In this document: piece by piece, positions 54,870 to 63,117 of the stretch
Position numbering within the stretch: the stretch's first letter is position 1
Layout of the letters: each line of letters starts with the position of its first letter
Assembly: GCF_019711635.1 (NCBI RefSeq)
Contig: NZ_JAIGNT010000010.1
Coordinates: 1-64,000 of the forward strand
Reading direction: 5' to 3'
DNA: 64,000 nucleotides
From: Qipengyuania huizhouensis
Lineage (GTDB): Bacteria; Pseudomonadota; Alphaproteobacteria; Sphingomonadales; Sphingomonadaceae
The notes under the pieces: generated by a model
Seen by the model: the letters and a program-made list of their open reading frames with translations, nothing else
The model's database searches: none
Told to the model about the DNA's origin: nothing
Position numbers and translations under genes: made by a program

Positions 54870-55879
54870 GGGGCCATGCCCTTGATCCACTCGCGCACGA
54901 TTTCGGTGCCTTCGTCGTCAACCGTCGACTTGCCGAGTTCAGGCATCGCGACACCGGGATCGTCGCTCAGCATGCGGTGCAGCAGAATGGATTCGTCCGG
55001 CTTGCCGGGCACGATATCGTAGAGATGCTTGCCCGCTCCTCGCCCTGCGGCAACGGGACGCTTCATGATGCCGATGGCATGCGGATCGTCCTGTTCCCAG
55101 CGCAGGTCCAATCCGCTGTTCGACGCGGTCGCACCGGGCCGGTGGCAGTGGGCGCAATTCACATCGAGATAGGCGCGCGCTGCCTCATCGACGCTTGCAG
55201 AGGCACGATTTTCCCAGACCGGTAGTGTGTCTGCTCCATCTGGAACCTGCCCCAGCGTGGCCTCCAGCCAGTCAGCTGATAGGTTGCGCGCCTTTGGGCC
55301 GATGGGAACGACATCACCGTCCAGCCCGTGGCATTCTTTGCATTGGTTCTTGTTCGGCACCCGGTAGCTTATCATCTCTCCCGCGGGCGTCGTCGCCTGT
55401 ACCCGCGCACCAGCCACCGCCAGCGTCGCCTCGGTCTGTTCTTCGTTCCAGAGATAGGGGAGCGCCAGCCAGCCATCGGCGCGGTGAAGAAGAACGCGGG
55501 TTTCGACAAGGCGGCGCTTGCCATTCTCCTCGAAGGCGAATGTCTTGATAAGCGCAGAGCCGACAGGGAATTCAAGCAACCCCTCACCTGAAGCGCCGAC
55601 CTTTTGCCCCCCCGGCACATAGACGAAGCGCAGCTTTTCCGCCCCGTCGGAATAAAGCGGCGTGTTCAGGCGATAAGGAGACACACCAGCGGTGGGTAAC
55701 TGAGCACTTGGATCCTCGAAGAAGCCGAAGTCGGACAGAAGGCGCGGCATTCCTTGCGTCACTGCACTGTCACTGACCGAAGCTGGTGCGGGCAGCGGCT
55801 GGAAAACCTCAGCCCGCACTGCGACCGATCCGGCCAACGCAAGGCTCGCGAAGGCAAGAAGGGCGGAGCTGGCATTCAT
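54866..55879 (-). CDS. SO2930-type dihaem c-type cytochrome
   Basis: A 337-residue secreted protein. Signal peptide 1-23 (ends Val-Arg-Ala). Two haem-binding motifs, Cys-Lys-Glu-Cys-His at 180-184 and Cys-Ala-His-Cys-His at 242-246, give a covalent dihaem protein in the periplasm. This family (SO2930 of Shewanella) is nearly always paired with the beta-helix protein encoded next to it, as here. Electron partner unknown. ATG 55879 overlaps the beta-helix gene stop (ATGA). Confidence 0.93.
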   Translation of the reverse strand: MNASSALLAFASLALAGSVAVRAEVFQPLPAPASVSDSAVTQGMPRLLSDFGFFEDPSAQLPTAGVSPYRLNTPLYSDGAEKLRFVYVPGGQKVGASGEGLLEFPVGSALIKTFAFEENGKRRLVETRVLLHRADGWLALPYLWNEEQTEATLAVAGARVQATTPAGEMISYRVPNKNQCKECHGLDGDVVPIGPKARNLSADWLEATLGQVPDGADTLPVWENRASASVDEAARAYLDVNCAHCHRPGATASNSGLDLRWEQDDPHAIGIMKRPVAAGRGAGKHLYDIVPGKPDESILLHRMLSDDPGVAMPELGKSTVDDEGTEIVREWIKGMAP

Positions 55880-57078
55880 CCCCCGAGCCGCGCCTCCAAT
55901 TCGGCGGGCGCTCCGATATCTTCGGTTGGAAAGCGCTCGCTGGGCGGCGGAGCCTGAAGGGGCGCAGGCGTGGCACCGGCCATCCCCTTGCCCTGCTCGG
56001 TAAGGTTGAGTGTCCATCCGGAAATGCCTGACGCAACCTTCAGCGTCACTCCCGCTTCTCCCAGCCCATCCCACATCAGCGGGGGCAGTTCTCCGCCGAA
56101 AGCTGCCAGCAGCGCCTCGGCCCCATCGATTTGCGGATCGTAACCGCCTTGCGCGATCTGGTTGCTTCCCACCACGACGTTGCGGGGAACGGGATCGTAA
56201 TTCTCGTCTTCGAACGGCTGCGGATAGGCGATGACCATGATCGGGGCGGTCGGATTGCCGGACAGGATATTGTTCTCGATCAGCACGCTTTCATTGGCCA
56301 TCACCATGACACCCGTACCCCGCAGCACTCCCGCGACGATATTGCCGGGCGGCGCGAAATTGGGCGTGTCGTTCGCGACCACCAGATTGTTTGCGACCAC
56401 CACATTGCCGCCGCCCATCACCGGCAGGTTGGGCAAGTCGAACACCAGGATGCCGCCCGTATTGCGCGTCGCGACATTGTGCTCGACCAGCGCATTGCGG
56501 CTGTTTTCGATCTCGATCCCGGCGACATTGGCCTCGGCGATTGAATTGCGCACGGTAATACCGTTCGACTGGCCGACATATATGCCCGCATCGCTGGCAC
56601 CGGTCACCTTCACGCCGTCGACCAGCACTCCGGTGCTTTCCACCGGATAGATACCGTAGGCCCCATTTTCCGGGTGCGGCCCGCGGGTCCAGGTCACGCG
56701 CACGCGGTGATAGACGATATTGTCCGCACCCTTTGATTTGACCCCGTCGCCCTTGGGGTTTTCCAGCGCGAAATCGCGCAGGGTGACATTGTCGCTGGTA
56801 ACCAGCAGCCCCTCGCCTGCGCCCTGCTGGGACGTAAAGTCGAGTACCGTGCCATCCATCCCCGCGCCGCGAATGGTGACACCCTCTACATCAAGGCTGA
56901 GGCCGTCGGTCAGAGCATAGCGGCCTGCAGCCAGCACGATCTCGTCCCCCGGAGCGGCGAGGATCAATGCTTCCTGAAGACGCTCCTGCGCGCCCTCACC
57001 CGGTTCAATCGTGTGGGTTTCGGCCAGCACCGGTGCAGCACTCGCGAGAAGTATGGCGGAAATGGCAGTACGGATCAT
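55876..57078 (-). CDS. Secreted parallel beta-helix (pectate-lyase-like) protein
   Basis: A 400-residue protein. Signal peptide 1-19 (Ala-Ala-Pro-Val-Leu-Ala), then a right-handed beta-helix from about 45 to 300 with repeated Asn-x-x-x-x-x-Asn and Gly-Ile turns (Gly-Ile-Tyr-Val-Gly, Gly-Ile-Glu-Ile-Glu-Asn-Ser). No obvious polysaccharide-lyase catalytic Lys/Arg set is visible. The C-terminal ~100 residues form a separate region. It is the usual partner of the SO2930-type cytochrome. Substrate and role unknown. Confidence 0.9.
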   Translation of the reverse strand: MIRTAISAILLASAAPVLAETHTIEPGEGAQERLQEALILAAPGDEIVLAAGRYALTDGLSLDVEGVTIRGAGMDGTVLDFTSQQGAGEGLLVTSDNVTLRDFALENPKGDGVKSKGADNIVYHRVRVTWTRGPHPENGAYGIYPVESTGVLVDGVKVTGASDAGIYVGQSNGITVRNSIAEANVAGIEIENSRNALVEHNVATRNTGGILVFDLPNLPVMGGGNVVVANNLVVANDTPNFAPPGNIVAGVLRGTGVMVMANESVLIENNILSGNPTAPIMVIAYPQPFEDENYDPVPRNVVVGSNQIAQGGYDPQIDGAEALLAAFGGELPPLMWDGLGEAGVTLKVASGISGWTLNLTEQGKGMAGATPAPLQAPPPSERFPTEDIGAPAELEARLGG

Positions 57079-57132
57079 GAGTCTCTCCCTCCCGGCCCAT
57101 AGTGCCGAGCGGACAAACTATTGCAAGCGGTC

Positions 57133-57474
57133 CTAGCCTGCAGAGAAGGAACAAATCGCGGCGGAAGTGCCGACCACTTCGATAAGTTCGCGGTCTTCCA
57201 CCGAGCGCAGGCGCTCGAGAAATTCGACCGTGCTGGCGGGAAGACCTGCTTCGCCTTCCCTTTCACCCAAGCGTTCCAGTTCGCGAAGCTGCGAGATCGT
57301 GAGCCGCTCCGACATGCGCGTGCCCATGCAGGCGGCGACCGGTTGCGGAACGCCGCGATCGACCAGCGCACTTTCGATGCGGCCCGCGGTCACCCGCTCG
57401 AAGCCGCCAAGCGCGCCCCATAGACCGATGCCTGCGAGCGCCAGCAGAACGATGACAATCAGTGTCTTGCGCAT
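57133..57474 (-). CDS. Small exported or membrane-anchored hypothetical protein
   Basis: I do not recognise this 113-residue protein. Residues 5-24 are a hydrophobic helix (signal or anchor). The remainder contains C49 and C108 and predicted helices: Ala-Ala-Cys-Met-Gly, Leu-Arg-Glu-Leu-Glu-Arg-Leu-Gly and a C-terminal Ser-Ala-Ala-Ile-Cys-Ser. It begins just four bases past the pntB stop on the same strand and may be co-transcribed with the pnt operon. The GC-rich composition matches its neighbours. Confidence 0.65.
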   Translation of the reverse strand: MRKTLIVIVLLALAGIGLWGALGGFERVTAGRIESALVDRGVPQPVAACMGTRMSERLTISQLRELERLGEREGEAGLPASTVEFLERLRSVEDRELIEVVGTSAAICSFSAG

Positions 57475-57477
57475 GGT

Positions 57478-59019
57478 TCAGTCGAGCGCCTTCACGATTT
57501 CCTCGACCATCTTCTTTGCATCGGACAACAGCATCATGGTCTGGTCCATGTAGAATACGTCATTGTCGACGCCCGCATAGCCCACGCCGCCCATCGAACG
57601 CTTGATGAAAAACACCTGCTTGGCCTTGTCCACGTCGAACACGGGCATGCCGTAGATCGGGCTGGACTTGTCGGTCTTCGCCGCCGGATTGACCACATCG
57701 TTCGCCCCGATGATGAAGGCGACGTCCGCCTGCGCGAATTCCGAATTGATGTCCTCCAGTTCGAAGACATTCTCATACGGCACCTGCGCCTCTGCCAGCA
57801 GCACGTTCATGTGCCCCGGCATACGGCCTGCAACCGGGTGGATCGCGTATTTTACCTCCACACCCTTTTCCTCGAGCAGATCGGCCATTTCGCGCAGCGC
57901 GTGCTGCGCCTGGGCGACTGCCATTCCGTAACCCGGGATGATGATCACCTTTTCCGCCTGTTCCAGCATGAAGGCCGCATCGGCCGCACTGCCCTGCTTG
58001 TAGGGCCGCTGCTCACCGCTTTCGCCGCCGCCCGAACCCGCATCGGCGCCGAAGCCGCCTGCAATCACGGAGAGGAAGCTGCGATTCATAGCGCGGCACA
58101 TGATGTAGCTCAGGATCGCACCCGAAGAGCCGACCAGCGCGCCGGTAATGATCATTGCGGTGTTGCCGAGCGTGAAACCCATCGCCGCCGCAGCCCAGCC
58201 CGAATAGCTGTTCAACATCGACACGACGACCGGCATGTCCGCCCCGCCGATGGGGATGATCAGCAGGAAACCGATAAGGAAGGCGAGAACTGTCAGCCCG
58301 ACGATCAGCGGCATGGTTTGCGCAGGTCCTGCAATCGCGAACAAGGCTGTAAGGACGATGATTGCGGCGAGCGTGCCCAGATTGATCACATGCCGCATGG
58401 GCAAGAGAATCGGAGAACCGCTCATCCGGCCCGAAAGCTTGGCGAATGCGATGACGGAGCCGGAGAAGGTGATCGCCCCGATAGCGATACCGAGGCCCAT
58501 CTCCACCTTGCTGACCGCGCCAATGCTTCCCTCGGGTGTCAGCAGGCCGAAAGCGCCCGGATTGAGATAGGCCGCCCAGCCCACCAGAACGGCGGCGAGG
58601 CCGACGAGGCTGTGAAAGGCCGCGACCAGTTCGGGCATTGCGGTCATGGCGATGCGACGCGCAATCAGGAAGCCGATCAGGCCACCGATGGCAATCGCGA
58701 TGCCGATCTCGACGATATTCGCAATGTCGTGCGTGACCAGCGTCGTCACCACCGCAATCAGCATACCGGCCATGCCGAAGCGGTTGCCGGTCCGGCTGGT
58801 CGACGGCGAGGACAGTCCGCGCAGAGCGAGAATGAAGAAAATACCCGCCACGAGATAGGCGAGTGCGACCCAAGGATTTACCGCTTCGCCGGTTGCCGCA
58901 TGTGCGGGTGTAGCCCACATCGTCACCCCAGCGAAAGCTGGGGTCGCTCTCGGCAAGCGCCGCGCGAAATAGGCAGCGATCCCAGCTTTCGCTGGGATGA
59001 CGGAGAATAGCGAACCCAT
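57478..59019 (-). CDS. pntB: NAD(P) transhydrogenase beta subunit
   Basis: A 513-residue subunit with the membrane domain II and the NADP-binding domain III (Gly-Tyr-Gly-Met-Ala-Val-Ala-Gln-Ala-Gln near 350 and Asp-Val-Ala-Phe-Ile-Ile-Gly-Ala-Asn-Asp-Val-Val-Asn near 450). It couples NADH/NADP+ hydride transfer to proton entry. ATG 59019 overlaps the preceding stop (ATGA) with aaggag upstream. Residues about 6-33 are encoded by a palindromic element, and true homologous sequence starts about Met34, so ATG 58920 is the alternative start. Confidence 0.93.
   Translation of the reverse strand: MGSLFSVIPAKAGIAAYFARRLPRATPAFAGVTMWATPAHAATGEAVNPWVALAYLVAGIFFILALRGLSSPSTSRTGNRFGMAGMLIAVVTTLVTHDIANIVEIGIAIAIGGLIGFLIARRIAMTAMPELVAAFHSLVGLAAVLVGWAAYLNPGAFGLLTPEGSIGAVSKVEMGLGIAIGAITFSGSVIAFAKLSGRMSGSPILLPMRHVINLGTLAAIIVLTALFAIAGPAQTMPLIVGLTVLAFLIGFLLIIPIGGADMPVVVSMLNSYSGWAAAAMGFTLGNTAMIITGALVGSSGAILSYIMCRAMNRSFLSVIAGGFGADAGSGGGESGEQRPYKQGSAADAAFMLEQAEKVIIIPGYGMAVAQAQHALREMADLLEEKGVEVKYAIHPVAGRMPGHMNVLLAEAQVPYENVFELEDINSEFAQADVAFIIGANDVVNPAAKTDKSSPIYGMPVFDVDKAKQVFFIKRSMGGVGYAGVDNDVFYMDQTMMLLSDAKKMVEEIVKALD
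58921..59002. repeat. 82-bp nested palindromic element inside pntB start
   Basis: Two 26-bp arms (58921-58946 and 58977-59002) are inverted repeats with 24 of 26 matches. Each arm is itself a hairpin: CCCCAGC-GAAA-GCTGGGG and CCCAGC-TTTC-GCTGGG. They flank about 30 bp. Translated on the minus strand the element reads Val-Ile-Pro-Ala-Lys-Ala-Gly ... Pro-Ala-Phe-Ala-Gly-Val-Thr, a peptide pattern typical of dispersed proteobacterial palindromic repeats. No other copy was noticed in this window. Confidence 0.85.
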
Positions 59020-59303
59020 CACTTCTTCTCCTTCTTCTTGTACATCGCGAGCATACGTTCGGTTACCGCGAAGCCGCCGAAGATATTGACGCTCGCCAAC
59101 ACCACACCCAGCAGCCCGAGCCATTTGGCGACTTCGCTGCCCGCCTCAGCCGCCGCGATCAGCGCGCCGACGATGATCACACTCGAAATCGCATTGGTCA
59201 CCGCCATCAGCGGCGTGTGCAGCGCAGGCGTGACCGACCAGACCACGTAGTAACCGACGAAGCAGGCCAGCACGAAAATCGACAGGATCGAAATGAAGTC
59301 CAT
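59019..59303 (-). CDS. pntAB: NAD(P) transhydrogenase alpha subunit 2
   Basis: A 94-residue membrane subunit with three hydrophobic helices. Ser-Val-Thr-Pro-Ala-Leu-His-Thr-Pro-Leu-Met-Ala-Val-Thr-Asn-Ala-Ile-Ser-Ser is the PntA2 signature. It carries part of the proton channel in the three-subunit transhydrogenases of Alphaproteobacteria. The C-terminus Lys-Lys-Lys-Glu-Lys-Lys doubles as an aaggag ribosome site for pntB, whose ATG overlaps the stop. Confidence 0.94.
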   Translation of the reverse strand: MDFISILSIFVLACFVGYYVVWSVTPALHTPLMAVTNAISSVIIVGALIAAAEAGSEVAKWLGLLGVVLASVNIFGGFAVTERMLAMYKKKEKK

Positions 59304-59327
59304 GTGTGGCCCCTCCCCGGGCCGGAT

Positions 59328-60452
59328 CTATTGCGCGGTCAACCTCTCGTTCACGACCTTCCCGCCCTGCGTAAGCCGGACGGCATCGCCGATTTCCTCA
59401 TCCAGCACAGGCTTGCCCTGCTCCTTGTCCCAGAAGGCTGAGAGAAAATTGTAGAGGTTGCGCGCGAACAGCGCAGAGGCGTCGGCGGCGAGGTGCCCGG
59501 CGGTATTCGAATAACCGACGATTTTCACGCCATGCTTCTCGACCGTCTGGTCGGGCTGCGAGCCTTCGACATTGCCGCCCTGCGCAACGGCGAGGTCGAA
59601 AATCACGCTGCCCGGCTTCATCGTCGCAATCTGCGCGTCCGAAATCAGCTTCGGCGCGGGCCGCCCCGGAATGAGCGCGGTCGTGATGACGATGTCCTGC
59701 TTGGCGATGTGCGAGCTGACCAGTTCGGCCTGCGCCTTCTGGTATTCCTCGCTCATTTCGGTGGCATAGCCGCCCGACCCTTCGCCCTCGATGCCTGCGA
59801 CATTCTCGACGAAAATCGGCTTCGCCCCGAGCGACTGGATCTGCTCCTTTGTGGCGCTCCGCACGTCCGTTGCGCTTACCTGCGCGCCCAAACGCTTGGC
59901 GGTGGCGATCGCCTGCAGGCCCGCCACGCCTACGCCCATCACGAAGACCTTTGCCGCCTGTACCGTGCCCGCGGCGGTCATCATCATAGGGAAGGCGCGC
60001 CCATATTCGTTCGCAGCGGTCAGCACCGCCTTGTAGCCGGCGAGGTTCGACTGGCTGGAAAGCACATCCATGCTCTGTGCGCGGGTGATGCGCGGCATGA
60101 ATTCCATGCTCAACGCCTCGAAACCGCCCTTGGCATAAGCCTCGACCCGGTCCTTCTCGCGAAAGGGATCGAAAGTCGCCGCGACCCAGGCACCCGGCTT
60201 CGCGCCAGTCAGCGCCATGACGTCGGGCGCCTGCACCGCGAGCACGATGTCCGCACCTTCGACCGCCTTGGGCGCAGGGACCACCTCGGCCCCTGCTTCC
60301 CGGTAGGCTTCGTCGGGAATGGAAGCGGTAATGCCCGCCCCTTCCTCGACCGCGACCGTGGCGCCCAGAGCAGCGAATTTCTTCACCGTTTCGGGCGTGA
60401 TGGCGACCCGGCTTTCACCGGGCGCACGCTCCTTGAGCACCGCGATCCGCAT
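59328..60452 (-). CDS. pntA: NAD(P) transhydrogenase alpha subunit 1
   Basis: A 374-residue NAD-binding domain I. Met-Arg-Ile-Ala-Val-Leu-Lys-Glu-Arg at the N-terminus, Arg-Ala-Gln-Ser-Met-Asp-Val-Leu-Ser-Ser-Gln, Gly-Val-Gly-Val-Ala-Gly-Leu-Gln-Ala (NAD turn) and Asp-Val-Arg-Ser-Ala are typical of PntAA. It binds NAD(H). The start is ATG 60452; GTG 60458 would add two residues. It follows the oxidase subunit IV gene closely. Confidence 0.95.
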   Translation of the reverse strand: MRIAVLKERAPGESRVAITPETVKKFAALGATVAVEEGAGITASIPDEAYREAGAEVVPAPKAVEGADIVLAVQAPDVMALTGAKPGAWVAATFDPFREKDRVEAYAKGGFEALSMEFMPRITRAQSMDVLSSQSNLAGYKAVLTAANEYGRAFPMMMTAAGTVQAAKVFVMGVGVAGLQAIATAKRLGAQVSATDVRSATKEQIQSLGAKPIFVENVAGIEGEGSGGYATEMSEEYQKAQAELVSSHIAKQDIVITTALIPGRPAPKLISDAQIATMKPGSVIFDLAVAQGGNVEGSQPDQTVEKHGVKIVGYSNTAGHLAADASALFARNLYNFLSAFWDKEQGKPVLDEEIGDAVRLTQGGKVVNERLTAQ

Positions 60453-60464
60453 GGGCACCTGTGC

Positions 60465-60590
60465 TTAGCTGGAAATCAGGATAACGACGACGGCCGTGAT
60501 CACGGCCAGCAGCGGGACGGCCCATTTGAGCATGTCGATGAAGGAACTGTAGGTCTTCTTGTGCGCCTTCATGTCGTTGGCGGAATCCAT
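60465..60590 (-). CDS. aa3-type cytochrome c oxidase subunit IV
   Basis: A 41-residue single-helix protein. The N-terminal part has Asp-Met-Lys-Ala-His-Lys-Lys-Thr-Tyr, a Phe-Ile-Asp-Met-Leu-Lys-Trp interfacial segment, then a hydrophobic helix to Ile-Ser-Ser. This matches the COX4_pro_2 subunit of alphaproteobacterial aa3 oxidases (CtaJ-like). It is too short for routine gene finding. In sphingomonads it lies just upstream of pntA, as here, twelve bases away. Confidence 0.85.
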   Translation of the reverse strand: MDSANDMKAHKKTYSSFIDMLKWAVPLLAVITAVVVILISS

Positions 60591-60791
60591 ATGCGTAGTA
60601 TCCTTGCTTGGATTGGTTTTGCAGGCGGGGTCTATAATGCGTGTTGCAAATCGACAAGGGCATTGGCTCGGGCTTCCCCCACCCGCCTCTCGCCGGACTC
60701 GCGGTTAATCCTGCCTTTACCAGTCTGCGCTACCGTTTTCACTGATATGCGCTTGCCATTCTCGGTTCGCGCAAGAAGGAGCGAGAGCGCA

Positions 60792-62207
60792 ATGGCGACA
60801 GACGAAGCACGCCTGCTGATGCTGGTCGATGACGAGCCTGCCCAGGCCCGCGTCATTTCCTCGCTCGCCGCTCGCGAAGGCTGGCACGCCTTGGCCGTAG
60901 ATAGCTGTGATGCTGCGCTCGAACTGCTCGACTCCCCGCAAGGACTGGAGGTCGAAACAGTCTTGATCGACGGCCGCGTGCCGGGTGAACATGCCTGCGA
61001 ATTCATTCGCCGGGTCAAATCTCAGCGACCCGAAGTCAGCGTTCTCATGCTGACGGCAAGCACCTCTCCCCTGCTGGCAGTCGAGGCCATGCGGGCCGGC
61101 GCCAACGATTATCTTATCAAACCCGTCACGCCGGAGCGCCTTGCCGTCGCGCTCAAGAGCACCACGAGACTGGCTACGGCGCGCGACGAATTACAGCCGC
61201 TGTCCGAGAAATTCTCGCCCATCCTCGAATTCGATGCCATGGTCGGCACCGACACGCACTTTCGCACTGCCCTGGCCAGGGCGGCCACGGCTGCCCGCGG
61301 GCATGGCCATGTTCTGGTCGAGGGCGAAAGCGGTACCGGCAAGGAAATGCTGATCCAGGCGATCCAGCATTCGTCGACCCGCAACAAGGCCCCGTCGCGC
61401 CTCGTGAAATGCGAGGGGCTGCAACATAACACGCTGGAATCGCTTCTGTTCGGCCATGAGAAAGGCGCCTTTGCCGGAGCTTTCGATCGGCAGGAAGGTG
61501 CACTGGCTGCCTGCGACACAGGAACCCTGATGCTCGACGGGATCGACACTCTCGCCCAAGACCATCAGGATCGGCTTGCCGATGTGCTGGATACCGGGAT
61601 CGTGCGCCCGACCGGCGCTGCGCACGGGTTCAAGATCGATATACGGATCATCGCCTCATCGAACAGGCCACTGGATGTGCTGGTCGAAGATAGCCAGTTC
61701 TCGCCAGCACTTTACAAGAAGCTCTCCGCCACCCGCATCGTCATGCCCCCGCTGCGCGAGCGGGTGGGAGATATCCCCGCCTTGACCCGCTATTTCCTGG
61801 CCGAAATCGGCGAGCTTGAAGGCATGAGCCACCATTCGATCGCCGATAGCGGCCTGTCCTTGCTGGAGGCCTACGACTGGCCGGGCAATGTCCGCCAGTT
61901 GCAGACCGTGTTGTTCCGGGCCTGCGTCCACGAACGCCGCGAATCGCTCACCGCGCACAGCTTCCCGCATCTCGCCGAGCTTTTCGGCGATGCCGACCGG
62001 GGCGAAAGCCGCGCCCGCGGCCTGGGCGTGCTGCTCTACGAAGACGACGGCAATATCCGCCCGCTGGAGGAAATCGAGGCCGACATCATCCGTCTCGCCA
62101 TCGGCCATTACCGTGGCAAGATGACCGAAGTCGCCCGCCGCCTCGGCATCGGCCGTTCGACACTCTATCGCAAGCTCAGCGAACTGGGCATCGACAACGC
62201 GGCCTGA
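60792..62207 (+). CDS. NtrC-like response regulator with degenerate AAA+ motifs
   Basis: A 471-residue protein. Receiver domain 1-125 with Asp13/Asp14 and phosphoacceptor D60, AAA+ domain about 150-390, Fis-type HTH at the C-terminus ([12 protein letters not shown]). Walker A Gly-Glu-Ser-Gly-Thr-Gly-Lys is intact. The sigma-54 contact loop is GAFAGA at 225-230 instead of GAFTGA. Walker B is Leu-Asp249-Gly250 instead of Asp-Glu. Arginine-finger positions have Ser and Lys (Phe-Ser-Pro-Ala-Leu-Tyr-Lys-Lys). Start ATG 60792 has aaggag at 60776-60781. Confidence 0.9.
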   Translation: MATDEARLLMLVDDEPAQARVISSLAAREGWHALAVDSCDAALELLDSPQGLEVETVLIDGRVPGEHACEFIRRVKSQRPEVSVLMLTASTSPLLAVEAMRAGANDYLIKPVTPERLAVALKSTTRLATARDELQPLSEKFSPILEFDAMVGTDTHFRTALARAATAARGHGHVLVEGESGTGKEMLIQAIQHSSTRNKAPSRLVKCEGLQHNTLESLLFGHEKGAFAGAFDRQEGALAACDTGTLMLDGIDTLAQDHQDRLADVLDTGIVRPTGAAHGFKIDIRIIASSNRPLDVLVEDSQFSPALYKKLSATRIVMPPLRERVGDIPALTRYFLAEIGELEGMSHHSIADSGLSLLEAYDWPGNVRQLQTVLFRACVHERRESLTAHSFPHLAELFGDADRGESRARGLGVLLYEDDGNIRPLEEIEADIIRLAIGHYRGKMTEVARRLGIGRSTLYRKLSELGIDNAA

Positions 62208-62337
62208 GCTTGGCAAAATACTGCCACGCATTCGAGGAGCGAGTCAGGTGAACTAAGGCAACCGCCCCGGCGGATATAGATTGCCCGGGCCCATACCGGC
62301 CCGATCTGCCACACCTGAATCTCCCGAAAGTTACGAT

Positions 62338-63117
62338 ATGCAAAAACTGAAAGACTCGCTGTGCGTGGTGACGGGCGGTGCCCGCGGCATCGGCAAGGCG
62401 GTTTGTGCCGCGTTTGCCGAAGAGGGCGCGCACGTCGTGCTGACCGATATCGACGAAGCCGAAGGTAGGAAAGCGGCAAGCGAACTTGGCTGTGAGTTCG
62501 CAAAGCTGGATGTCTCCAGCGAAGCCGACTGGGCCGCTTTCGCCGAGCGCTTCCCCGCCATCGACGTGCTGGTCAACAACGCCGGCATTACCGGTTTCGA
62601 GGACGGCCCCGCCGCGCACGATCCGGAGAATGCCAGCCTGACCGAATGGCACCGGGTTCATGCGGTCAACAACGACGGCTGCTTCCTCGGCTGCCGCTAT
62701 GCCCTGCGCGCCATGAAGGCGAAAGGCGAAGGGTCGATCATCAACATGTCCTCGCGATCCGGCCTTGTCGGCATTCCCGGCGCGGCGGCCTATGCGGCGA
62801 GCAAGGCGGCGATGCGCAACCACACCAAGTCGGTTGCACTCTATGCCGCGCAGCAGGGCTGGAAAATCCGCTGCAACTCGGTCCACCCCGCCGCCATCCT
62901 CACCCCGATCTGGGAGCCGATGCTGGGCGACGGGCCCGATCGCGACGTGAAGATGGCAAAGCTCGTTGCGGACACGCCGCTCAAACGCTTCGGCACGGTG
63001 GAAGAGGTCGCCGCACTATGCGTCTACCTCGCTTCTCCCGAAAGCGCCTATATGACCGGCGCCGAACTCACGCTCGACGGCGGATTGCTGGCGGGAAGCG
63101 CCGCTTCGCCCGGCTAG
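62338..63117 (+). CDS. Short-chain dehydrogenase/reductase
   Basis: A 259-residue classical SDR. Thr-Gly-Gly-Ala-Arg-Gly-Ile-Gly (about 12-19), Leu-Val-Asn-Asn-Ala-Gly, Ser-Ser-Arg-Ser-Gly with catalytic Ser, Tyr-Ala-Ala-Ser-Lys with YxxxK, and a C-terminal [11 protein letters not shown]. The pattern resembles 3-oxoacyl or cyclohexanol/steroid-type dehydrogenases. Substrate unknown. ATG 62338 fits the conserved start; the upstream open frame is a leader. Confidence 0.92.
   Translation: MQKLKDSLCVVTGGARGIGKAVCAAFAEEGAHVVLTDIDEAEGRKAASELGCEFAKLDVSSEADWAAFAERFPAIDVLVNNAGITGFEDGPAAHDPENASLTEWHRVHAVNNDGCFLGCRYALRAMKAKGEGSIINMSSRSGLVGIPGAAAYAASKAAMRNHTKSVALYAAQQGWKIRCNSVHPAAILTPIWEPMLGDGPDRDVKMAKLVADTPLKRFGTVEEVAALCVYLASPESAYMTGAELTLDGGLLAGSAASPG

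Noticed and set aside
59493..60791. A long plus-strand extension upstream of the NtrC-like regulator
   Set aside because: It is antisense to pntA; the regulator has a strong ribosome site and the receiver domain begins at 60792.
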